NCBI GenBank assembly: GCA_017554135.1 | Contig: JAFZIX010000203.1 | Span: 1-20,265, forward strand | From: Bacteroidales bacterium | GTDB lineage: Bacteria > Bacteroidota > Bacteroidia > Bacteroidales > UBA932 | Reading direction: 5' to 3' | Length of the DNA stretch: 20,265 bases | Shown: piece by piece, positions 7,709 through 14,560 of the stretch | Position numbering within the stretch: position 1 is the stretch's first letter | Layout: every line of letters starts with the position of its first letter | Notes under the pieces: generated by a model | Databases searched by the model: none | Told to the model about the DNA's origin: nothing | What the model saw: the letters and a program-made list of their open reading frames with translations, nothing else | Position numbers and translations under genes: made by a program

Positions 7709-9799
7709 ATGGCGGTTCTTGAAAAAATTCGCGTTAAGTTCGGGCTTGCGATATCCATTATCATCGCACTCGCCCTTTTATCATTCATTATAGACCCCAA
7801 CACCCTCGATTCCGCATTGCATTCAATGTCCAGCAAGTATGATGTGGGCTTGATCAACGGCAAGGCAATCCGTTATACCGACTATCTCGAGGATGTCGAG
7901 AGGTTCACCCAGATCAACGAAATAATCACCGGCAGCAGCGTGCAGAACGAGCAGACTCAGCAGCAGATCCGCGATGCCGCCTGGCAGGAACTTATGGACA
8001 AGTATCTGTTCATCAAGAACGCCAAGGCAGCGGGCATCACCGTCGGCAAGGCCGAACTTGTGGACCTCACCACCGGAGCCAATCCTTCTCCCCTTATCGC
8101 CGGCAACGCCGCCTTCATGGACGAGAACGGCAACTTCTCCGCTGACCGCGTGCGCGATTTCATCGCCCAGATCCCTTCGGATGAGAGCGGGCGCCTCCAA
8201 CTCTACTGGAACTATCTGCAGAGTTCCCTCAATACCCAGCAGTACTATGCGAAGTACGGAGCCCTGTTCAACGCCAGCACCTATCAGAACGCTCTGGAGA
8301 AGAATGAGAACATCGAACTCAACAATACTACCGCCAACGTGGACTATGTCTATGTTGCTCACCCCTTCACTCCCGACAGCACCATCAAGGTGACCCCCGC
8401 CGAGATCAAGAAGTACTACAAGGCACATTCCAACTTCTTCGAGCAGCAGGCCAGCCGCGACATCGAATATGTGGTGTTCGAGGTTGTTCCTTCCGCAGAG
8501 GATATCGCAGCCACCAATGAGCAGTTCGCAGAGGCATACTCCCAGTTTGCAACTGCCGACAACATGAAGGCGTTCCTTCTCAAGAACTCCGACCGCCAGA
8601 TCAACAACTACTGGTACAAGGCCGGTGAACTGAACAGCATCAACAGCGAGATCAACGACTTTGTGTTCAGCGGTAAGGGAAGCGTTTCTCCCATCATAGC
8701 CGATGGCGACACATTCTATGCGGTCCGCGTTATGGACAGCAAGCCTATCGCAGACTCTGCATATGTGAAGCACATTCTGCTTCAGGGCGCCAACGCCGGC
8801 AAACTTGCCGACAGCCTCCTTAATGTAGTGCGCAAGGGAGCGACTTTCTCTTCCCTCGTTGCAGAATTCTCCGTTGACCACAACTCCGCCGCTGATGGCG
8901 AACTCGGAAACATCGGCTGGATGACCCAGACCTATATGATTCCCGGCTTCGAGAGTGTTATCACCGCCCCTGTGAACCAGCCCATGATTCTCAAGACGCA
9001 GTATGGTACCCATGTGGTGGTGGTCAGCAAGAAGACCGCTCCCATAGTCAAGAAGCAGGTCGCCATCCTTGAGAAGACCGCCGTCGCGAGCAAGGAGACC
9101 ACCAACGGCATCTATGCCAAGGCCAACAAGTTCGCCACCATTGCCAACAAGACCGCTGCCGGTTATCTTGAGGCCGTTGATACCATGGGTGTTTACTCCC
9201 ACAAGATGAACGTCACCGAGGCCACCTCCAACTATGGCTCCATCGAGAACGCCAAGGAGGTTACCCGCTGGGCATTCGACAACAAGGTCGGCAAGGCTTC
9301 CAACATCATCACCGTCAACAACAAGTACTTCTTCATCGCCGCCCTCAACGGAATCCACAAGGAAGGCGTGAAGCCCTTGAACGAGGTAACTCCTTCAATC
9401 GAGGCAACCCTCTATGCGCAGAAGATGGCGCAGGCCAAGAAGGCGGAAATCGCCGGCCAGATTGAAGGTTGCACCACTCTTCAGGAAGTTGCTGACAAAC
9501 TCGGCGCAACCATCACCAGTGTGCCCGATTACAGCCTCGCTACCATGAACAGCCGCGGCAGCGATCCTGCACTTGCAGGTGCACTCAGCAAGGCGGAACA
9601 GGGCCAACTGACCGGCCCCGTGGCAGGCGTTTACGGCACCTATGTATTCGTTCTGAACGGCAAGGAGACCGGCGCATTCTATACCGACGCCGATGCCGAC
9701 ATGTTCGCCCAGCGCAAGGCACAATACAACATTCAGGGCATCATTCCTACGATGTCCGAGAACGGTGTGGTGAAGGATAACAGGGCCAGGTTCTTCTAG
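7709..9799 (+). CDS. PpiD/SurA-type periplasmic peptidyl-prolyl isomerase and chaperone
   Basis: The 696-residue protein has a short cytosolic tail and one N-terminal membrane helix (about 11-30; FGLAISIIIALALLSFII). A large SurA-N/PpiD-like chaperone region follows, including AWQELMDKYLFIKNAKAAGI near residue 90. A parvulin-type PPIC rotamase domain spans about 352-442: YVKHILLQ, then GATFSSLVAEFS, GELGNIGWM, MIPGFESVI and YGTHVVVV. The C-terminal half after the rotamase domain is extended and carries repeat-like helices, as is common in Bacteroidota homologues of about 700 residues. Such proteins are anchored in the inner membrane and help outer-membrane proteins fold, which suits the upstream lptC and barrel genes. 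Third positions are strongly biased towards C and G, in line with high expression. The stop overlaps the stop of convergent mgtC by sharing CTAG. Confidence 0.9.
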   Translation: MAVLEKIRVKFGLAISIIIALALLSFIIDPNTLDSALHSMSSKYDVGLINGKAIRYTDYLEDVERFTQINEIITGSSVQNEQTQQQIRDAAWQELMDKYLFIKNAKAAGITVGKAELVDLTTGANPSPLIAGNAAFMDENGNFSADRVRDFIAQIPSDESGRLQLYWNYLQSSLNTQQYYAKYGALFNASTYQNALEKNENIELNNTTANVDYVYVAHPFTPDSTIKVTPAEIKKYYKAHSNFFEQQASRDIEYVVFEVVPSAEDIAATNEQFAEAYSQFATADNMKAFLLKNSDRQINNYWYKAGELNSINSEINDFVFSGKGSVSPIIADGDTFYAVRVMDSKPIADSAYVKHILLQGANAGKLADSLLNVVRKGATFSSLVAEFSVDHNSAADGELGNIGWMTQTYMIPGFESVITAPVNQPMILKTQYGTHVVVVSKKTAPIVKKQVAILEKTAVASKETTNGIYAKANKFATIANKTAAGYLEAVDTMGVYSHKMNVTEATSNYGSIENAKEVTRWAFDNKVGKASNIITVNNKYFFIAALNGIHKEGVKPLNEVTPSIEATLYAQKMAQAKKAEIAGQIEGCTTLQEVADKLGATITSVPDYSLATMNSRGSDPALAGALSKAEQGQLTGPVAGVYGTYVFVLNGKETGAFYTDADADMFAQRKAQYNIQGIIPTMSENGVVKDNRARFF

Positions 9800-10416
9800 G
9801 AGATTTCCACCTTAAGCCCTTTGGAGAATGAAAGGACTGTGTCCACGACAGTGGCATAGTCCTTTTGTTTTATCTTCAGTTCAAAAACGGCAACCTCGTC
9901 GGTAAGGGTAAAACTTTCGACTTCCGCGCCGCTGTCCTTTATCGTCTTGATTATTTCCACCAGTTCTTCGTTGGTGACGGGAGACAGGGTGATGGACACT
10001 TCTCTCTCTCCGTGTGTGCGGGTGATGAAGTGCATGGTCTCCAGCACCAGGATGGTCATCAGCGTTGCCGCAATGGCCACGGAATACATTTCAGCGCCGC
10101 TGGCCAGGCCGATGGCGGCGGCCACCCAAAGACCCGCGGCGGTGGTTATGCCGCGAATGGAATTCTTCTGGAAGATAATCACGCCTGCGCCGATGAAACC
10201 GATGCCGGATACCACCTGCGCGGCCACACGCGCAGCATCGAAGCGACCGCTGAAGGCATACTGCGAGATAAGCATGAACAGGGCGCTGCCGAGAGCCACG
10301 ATGAAGTGCGTGCGCACGCCGGCTTCCTTTGCCCTGAATTCGCGTTCGAAACCGATCAGCCCGCCCAGGAGGCCGGCCACGAATATCCTAAGTATATAAT
10401 CCCATTCTATAGTCAT
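9796..10416 (-). CDS. MgtC/SapB-family inner-membrane protein
   Basis: The family includes Salmonella MgtC, which modulates F1Fo ATPase, magnesium adaptation and phosphate uptake; other members (SapB/YhiD) have unclear roles. The 206-residue product has the MgtC topology: LLGGLIGFERE at 16-26, RTHFIVALGSALFML at 35-49, VSGIGFIGAGVIIF at 69-82, a conserved NSIRGITTAAGLWVAAAIGLA segment and a further helix near 112-127. A soluble ACT-like C-terminal domain follows (about 138-206). It is the last gene of the minus-strand cluster, 12 bases after the permease, and its stop codon overlaps that of ppiD. There is no space for a terminator between the two convergent genes. Specific function cannot be told from sequence. 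Confidence 0.88.
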   Translation of the reverse strand: MTIEWDYILRIFVAGLLGGLIGFEREFRAKEAGVRTHFIVALGSALFMLISQYAFSGRFDAARVAAQVVSGIGFIGAGVIIFQKNSIRGITTAAGLWVAAAIGLASGAEMYSVAIAATLMTILVLETMHFITRTHGEREVSITLSPVTNEELVEIIKTIKDSGAEVESFTLTDEVAVFELKIKQKDYATVVDTVLSFSKGLKVEIS

Positions 10417-10428
10417 AGCCCAATTGAA

Positions 10429-12027
10429 TTAAAAGAGTCCGGGAGTAATGGCCAGCCATTTCAGCACAGTCTGGCCGAAAATCAGTATCAGCAGCCAGGA
10501 GAAGGTCATCATCGTGATGCCGTACTTGAAGGCATCGGTCTGGCTGTATTGATTCGTATTGTAAAGCAGCGCCGCCGGCTTGCTGTTGAACGGCAGCACG
10601 TAGCAATGCTCTATCAGCATTGAAACGGGCAGGGCGAGGCTCATCGGGGGGAACTTGAAGCGCGCCTCCACCCCGAGGGCGATGGGCACGAACACCATCG
10701 TGCGGATGGTCTTGCTCTGGAACACCAGGCCCGAATACATCATCAGGAAGGTCAGTATCACATAGAGCACCCAGAACGGAGTGTCCGCGGTGATGCCCAG
10801 GGAATCGAACGCGGCGTTCACCATCGTATTCGGCAGGTCGGTTGCGTTGAGGCCGCTTCCCAGCACGTATGCGCCGGCGGAGAAGAGCATCAGGTGCCAG
10901 GGGATGTCCACGTCGTTCCACTTCACCACCCCGATTCCCGGGATGAGGGCCAGCACGGCGCCAATCAGCGCCACAATCGTCTCATCTATGTTATGGAAGG
11001 TGCCCTTGGTGACCCAGAGGAAGAGCACCAGCATGAAGATCGCCACGGCCTTCCACTCCTGCAGGCTCATCTTACCCATAGCGGAAAGCTCCTCCTTCAG
11101 GCGCTCGATTCCACCTTCGATCTGGGGTTTCTGCTCCTCCTTTTTCATGGGGAAGAAGACATACATTCCCATCAGCAGGCCCACTACCAGGATGATGATA
11201 CTCATAGGGCCTACCGCCACCAGCCATTCCTTGTAGCCGAAATTGCAGGATCCGAGGAATCCGGCGATGAGGGAAATGGCCAGCAGGTGCGCGCCGGAGC
11301 CCGTGTAGAAGGCGTTTGCGCCGATGTTCACCTGGAACAGGTTCTGGATGACGAGGTTGCGCCCGAAGTTGTTCCTGTGGCCGTCGGAAGCGCCGTAGAT
11401 AGCGCAGATCACCATAAAGATAGGCAGCATTATGGTGGCCTTGACCGTGGTGGCGGAGATGAACGCCGACAGGATAAGGTTGATCAGCAGGAAACTCCAG
11501 AGCACGCTCTTGGCGCTCTTGCCGAACTTGATGACGAAGGCCAGGGCCAGGCGCTTGGCGAACTGAGTTTTCACCAGCATCGAGGCCAGCACGAAACTCA
11601 GGATGTTCAGCCACATCACCGGATGCCCGAGTTGTGCAAGCGCCTCCTTCTGGGTAGTGACGTTGAACAGCACCACACCCAGGATCAGGATGAGGGAAGT
11701 CAGATAGTTGGGGATGGCTTCGGTCATCCAGAGGATAAGGCTGGCCGCGAAGATGCCGAGCATCGCGTAGTTTGCGCGGAGAAATCCGTCCATGCCCAGG
11801 ACGGAAAGCCTCTTCTGCGCCGTGCCGGCCAGCAGGGTTTGGTCGAGATTGTCAATAAAGCCTATATGGCAGAACCAGCAGATCCAAACGAACGCAATGA
11901 TAGCAAGAGGTCCGCCGAGGCGGGCCATCCAGATCTCGAACTTGCCCTTCTGCATCTTGGGCAGTTTCTCGATCTTGTAGTTGTTCATATCGAGCGGATC
12001 GAAAGCCGCTGTTTTCTGCTCTGTCAT
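10429..12027 (-). CDS. DASS/SLC13-family anion (dicarboxylate or phosphate/sulfate type) permease
   Basis: The 532-residue inner-membrane protein has about 12 hydrophobic segments and the DASS layout. An N-terminal soluble stretch (about 1-38) is followed by the first half with LILWMTEAIPNYLTSL near 97-112, a helix-loop segment IGANAFYTGSGAHLLAIS (235-252), and the second half with WNDVDIPWHLMLFSAGAYVLGSGL (370-393). DASS proteins import di- and tricarboxylates, sulfate or phosphate, usually with sodium. The two signature loops are unusual: SATTVKATIMLP (191-202) and LPFNSKPAALLYNTNQYSQ (478-496) stand where SNT-type motifs are expected, so the substrate may differ. The ATG shares one base with the stop of the upstream lipoprotein gene (TAATG), indicating translational coupling. 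The substrate is not predictable. Confidence 0.85.
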   Translation of the reverse strand: MTEQKTAAFDPLDMNNYKIEKLPKMQKGKFEIWMARLGGPLAIIAFVWICWFCHIGFIDNLDQTLLAGTAQKRLSVLGMDGFLRANYAMLGIFAASLILWMTEAIPNYLTSLILILGVVLFNVTTQKEALAQLGHPVMWLNILSFVLASMLVKTQFAKRLALAFVIKFGKSAKSVLWSFLLINLILSAFISATTVKATIMLPIFMVICAIYGASDGHRNNFGRNLVIQNLFQVNIGANAFYTGSGAHLLAISLIAGFLGSCNFGYKEWLVAVGPMSIIILVVGLLMGMYVFFPMKKEEQKPQIEGGIERLKEELSAMGKMSLQEWKAVAIFMLVLFLWVTKGTFHNIDETIVALIGAVLALIPGIGVVKWNDVDIPWHLMLFSAGAYVLGSGLNATDLPNTMVNAAFDSLGITADTPFWVLYVILTFLMMYSGLVFQSKTIRTMVFVPIALGVEARFKFPPMSLALPVSMLIEHCYVLPFNSKPAALLYNTNQYSQTDAFKYGITMMTFSWLLILIFGQTVLKWLAITPGLF

Positions 12028-12815
12028 TATTTGTAAGTTACTTTATAGAGGGCGCTGGTTTTGTCGCAGACGAACCAGAATTCGCTGCGGCTGGGAACCT
12101 TGCAGAAACCCTCCGGCTTTTTAACAAATGAAATGTCGTAATCGTTCAGGACAGTGCCTTTGGAATCTATCTGTGTCAAAAGTTGGGTTTTGGCATCTGT
12201 AATCCAAAGCGTCCCGTCCTCGCTGTCGTAAAATAAATCCGAGAGACTCTGCGCTCCCGATACATCGAATGCACTGTTCCACTTGCCGCTTTTCATGGAA
12301 TAAGAATAAATGCGGAAGGGTTTGCTCTGGTTGGCGATATAGAGAATATCATTTGCGGCTGCAATCCCTTCATAGCCCTGGTTCTCTTCAGAGCCATCCT
12401 CCTTGGGCCCCTTTGAGACCAGAGTCACTCCCTTGTGGTCGGCGTTCAGTTTATACACCTCCCGCAGCCTCTCTTCGCAAAGGTAGATGGTGCCATCCGG
12501 GGCGCGGGTGATGCCTTCCCAGTCGTGGGAGTCGTCGGGGGACGGGAAAGAGAAGGTGCTCTTCAGCGCCCCGTCGAATCCGAACTCATACACGTGGCCG
12601 TTGTCTTCGGCCACGTACAGGCCGTCGCCGGCCTCGTTGAGGCAGATTGCCGAAAGGCCCTCCAACTTGGTGGAGAACGATGTCGGAGTGCCGAGGGTAT
12701 AAGTGCTTGTTTCGGTGGATTCATTACCTCCCACGGGTTCATCCTTGAGGCAAGCCATCAGGGAAGAACCCGCGAGAAGACAAAGAATCAAATGTTTGAA
12801 AACTCTTACTTCCAA
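12027..12815 (-). CDS. SdiA-regulated (YjiK-type) beta-propeller lipoprotein, probable TTG start
   Basis: The product (262 residues from TTG 12815) has a lipoprotein signal (VFKHLILCLLAGSSLMAC, Cys 22). A beta-propeller of the SdiA-regulated family follows, with repeating blades of the form 'G..yVaedng..Y.f...G' (LSAICLNEAGDGLYVAEDNG, HDWEGITRAPDGTIYLCEE, YEGIAAANDILYIANQ, LSDLFYDSEDGTLWITDAK, KPEGFCKVPSRSEFWFVCDK). The family is related to phytase-like and esterase-like propellers, but most members have no known activity. The frame is open up to 12980, but that extension only runs antiparallel or overlapping to the CYTH gene and would hide the signal peptide. No ATG or GTG exists before the lipobox, so TTG 12815 (or TTG 12791) is proposed. 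It overlaps the CYTH stop by 10 bases and the permease start by 1. Confidence 0.75.
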   Translation of the reverse strand: MEVRVFKHLILCLLAGSSLMACLKDEPVGGNESTETSTYTLGTPTSFSTKLEGLSAICLNEAGDGLYVAEDNGHVYEFGFDGALKSTFSFPSPDDSHDWEGITRAPDGTIYLCEERLREVYKLNADHKGVTLVSKGPKEDGSEENQGYEGIAAANDILYIANQSKPFRIYSYSMKSGKWNSAFDVSGAQSLSDLFYDSEDGTLWITDAKTQLLTQIDSKGTVLNDYDISFVKKPEGFCKVPSRSEFWFVCDKTSALYKVTYK

Positions 12816-13282
12816 TTCTTGTAGGGGTTTTTCATCAACATGGAATTGAAGTACTTGGGATCGCCGGTGACCTCCTCGCCAAGCCATGCGGGCTTGTCGA
12901 AGGGCTCGTTCTCGTCCTCGAGTTCCACCTCGGCGACGGTCAGGCCGTCGTTGTCGCCGTAGAACTCGTCCACTTCCCAAGTGTGCTTGCCGTCGGTGTT
13001 CTTCACAAGATAACGGGTCTTGTCGATAACGCCGGGCTCGGCAAGTTCGAGGAGTTGCTTCACCTCATCCACGGGGATTTCCTTCTCCCACTCGAAACGG
13101 GCGGCGCCGGAAGCGTTGCCTATTCCCTTGACGGTGATGAAGCCTTTCTCTCCCTTGACACGGATGCGTACGGTGCGCTCAGGAACGCTGTTGAGGTATC
13201 CCTGGGTGATGCGGGTGGCCTTGAAAGCCTCGGCCTTGAAGTCGCCCTTCACCAAGAACTTTTTCTCTATTTCCTGTGACAT
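12806..13282 (-). CDS. CYTH-domain (triphosphate tunnel) phosphohydrolase
   Basis: CYTH/TTM proteins bind triphosphate-bearing substrates in a beta-barrel tunnel; many bacterial members are metal-dependent inorganic tripolyphosphatases, others class IV adenylate cyclases. The 158-residue product is a full single-domain member. It has the signature ExExK at 4-8 (EIEKK), RIR at 39-41, the strand FITVKG ending near 53, FEWEKEI at 63-69, KTR at 88-90, WEVDEF at 102-107 and the acidic strand AEVELED at 117-123. All expected basic and acidic tunnel residues are present, so an active enzyme is likely. Tripolyphosphatase is more likely than cyclase on size and context. The start overlaps the upstream CYTH-like gene by 16 bases, and the stop overlaps the downstream lipoprotein start. 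Confidence 0.9.
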   Translation of the reverse strand: MSQEIEKKFLVKGDFKAEAFKATRITQGYLNSVPERTVRIRVKGEKGFITVKGIGNASGAARFEWEKEIPVDEVKQLLELAEPGVIDKTRYLVKNTDGKHTWEVDEFYGDNDGLTVAEVELEDENEPFDKPAWLGEEVTGDPKYFNSMLMKNPYKNWK

Positions 13283-13923
13283 ATCGTTTCGTTTGCAAGG
13301 GGTTTGTCGCTCATTCCGATCACGCGCTTGATAGCCTGCAGGTAGTTGATATTCTCAACACCCTCGAGGTGGCAGTCGGCTACGGTTTTCTTGATATCCT
13401 CAATCTCAGTGGATTCGGAGTTGATGGTCACCACCTTGGCGCCGTTGATGAGCACGTTGCCCACCTCGCAGATGGTGTTGTTCACCATATATCCGAAACG
13501 CTGCTTGTGCACGCGGACGGCCGCCAGATCCTTGTTGGCCTTCACCATTTCGATGAATTCCTCGTAGGTATAGGTGTCCTTCGTGAGTTTAGGCATCTCA
13601 ACCATGAACGCAGGGAATACTTCCTTTTCCAGGACATCCTTCGAGATAGGGAACTCTCCCTTCATGAGGGGATTCCACTGCTCGAAGCCGTCAACGGTCT
13701 GGACATAGGTCTTGATGTCCATCTTTCCGTCGCGGATCTTGGTGTTGTTGATGTCGTTCTTGGCGGAGATGATGTAGATTTCGTCGCTCTCGCGCTCCCA
13801 TACCTTTTCGGGTACGGGAACGGAGAGACGTGCCATTCTCTTGTGGGCTTCACAGAAGCACTGGCCGAAACTGCGGAATTCGAAGCGCGGCTTGCTCTGC
13901 TCGCCAATCTTGAGTTCTGCCAT
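13267..13923 (-). CDS. Uncharacterised protein, proposed diverged CYTH-like (triphosphate tunnel) paralogue
   Basis: The 218-residue product has no signal peptide or membrane helix and I do not recognise a named family. Its strand pattern parallels the adjacent CYTH protein: FEFRSF at 14-19 sits where EIEKKF is; DEIYIIS and TKIRDGKMDIKT (61-72) sit where TVRIRVKGEKGFITVK is; FEQWNPLMKGEFPI (80-93) sits where ARFEWEKEIPV is; and VHKQRFGYMV (138-147) sits where DKTRYLV is. ICEVGNVLINGAKVVTINSE (151-170) corresponds to WEVDEF through AEVELED. Basic residues K140 and R142 are kept, but the acidic metal ligands are largely gone (EVG for EVD; INSES for EVELE). It would then be a paralogue with altered chemistry or a binding subunit. 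The homology is my inference by eye. It is translationally coupled to the CYTH gene. Confidence 0.7.
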   Translation of the reverse strand: MAELKIGEQSKPRFEFRSFGQCFCEAHKRMARLSVPVPEKVWERESDEIYIISAKNDINNTKIRDGKMDIKTYVQTVDGFEQWNPLMKGEFPISKDVLEKEVFPAFMVEMPKLTKDTYTYEEFIEMVKANKDLAAVRVHKQRFGYMVNNTICEVGNVLINGAKVVTINSESTEIEDIKKTVADCHLEGVENINYLQAIKRVIGMSDKPLANETICHRK

Positions 13924-13937
13924 AGTGAAATCAGGTA

Positions 13938-14522
13938 TTACTGTGCGACTGCGGTAGGAATCTCGCCCTTGTCGGCAGCATTGTTGTTGCTGGCTCCGAT
14001 GGTTATTGCCTTGAGTTTCCAGGTGGTGCCGCCATCGGTGGTGAGAGCGTAGGAATCCTCTACAGTAACTGCAAGGGTGACTTCGGCGTTGCCGTTGGCC
14101 TTCCAGCCGCGGTCGAAGGTGGAAAGAACCTTGCCGTCAGCGTCCTTAAGTTCGAGAAGGAGGCTCTTGGTAGGAGAGAAGCTGGCTGTTGATACTGAGT
14201 TAGCCACAGCGTCGATGTTTGTGGTTTCCTTCTTGCCCTTGATGACAAAGAATCCCTTTGCGGCGATCTTGTCGTCTGCAGTGCCGGTCCAGCATGCGAG
14301 TTCTTCTCCGTTCTTGAAGATGGTCACACCCTCGAGGCTGCATTCCTTGTCGCCTGCGTTGTAGAGTTCGATGCCCTTGTATCCAACGACACCGCAAACC
14401 TCATTAAGGCAAACCTTGGTGATATCGCCGGCGGCGTTATCGTCTTTGGTAACTTCCTTGTCCTTGTTGCAGGAAACGAGTGCTGCAAGTGCTATAGCAG
14501 CAAAAACAAATAACTTTTTCAT
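13938..14522 (-). CDS. Lamin-tail-domain (LTD) lipoprotein
   Basis: The 194-residue protein has a clear lipoprotein signal (MKKLFVFAAIALAALVSC, Cys 18) followed by a charged linker. From about residue 37 it shows the Ig-like lamin tail domain pattern: VCLNEVCG, YKGIELYNAGDKECSLEG, then VTIFKNGEE, IAAKGFFVIKG and a distal LLLELKDADGKVLSTFDRG strand pair. LTDs occur in bacterial surface proteins, often alongside phosphoesterase or nuclease domains, and act as binding or anchoring modules. No catalytic domain is present here. It lies 38 bp downstream of the porin and 14 bp upstream of the CYTH-like gene, so it probably acts at the surface or in the periplasm with the porin. The AT-rich leader holds a 16-bp perfect palindrome next to the ATG. 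Confidence 0.78.
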   Translation of the reverse strand: MKKLFVFAAIALAALVSCNKDKEVTKDDNAAGDITKVCLNEVCGVVGYKGIELYNAGDKECSLEGVTIFKNGEELACWTGTADDKIAAKGFFVIKGKKETTNIDAVANSVSTASFSPTKSLLLELKDADGKVLSTFDRGWKANGNAEVTLAVTVEDSYALTTDGGTTWKLKAITIGASNNNAADKGEIPTAVAQ

Positions 14523-14523
14523 G

Positions 14524-14539
14524 ATTTAAACGTTTAAAT
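14524..14539. repeat. 16-bp perfect palindrome upstream of the LTD lipoprotein start
   Basis: ATTTAAACGTTTAAAT is fully self-complementary and ends one base before the lipoprotein ATG on the minus strand. Its half ATTTAAAC recurs 10 bases before the porin ATG at 15953-15960. It may be an operator, or simply an AT-rich translation leader. Confidence 0.55.
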
Positions 14540-14560
14540 GATTGATAATATTGGTTTTTC

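Noticed and set aside
7823..9358. 511-codon minus-strand frame opposite ppiD
   Set aside because: Low-complexity Gly/Val/Asp-rich shadow; the plus strand has a full PpiD-type protein with a rotamase domain.
9865..12036. Plus-strand frames of 252 and 380 codons opposite mgtC and the permease
   Set aside because: His/Gln/Asp/Glu-rich translations are the usual antisense of membrane-protein codons; the minus strand has the recognised families.
12816..12980. Longer N-terminus of the SdiA-regulated lipoprotein
   Set aside because: The extension is Arg/Gly-rich, lies over the CYTH coding region in another frame and would bury the lipoprotein signal.
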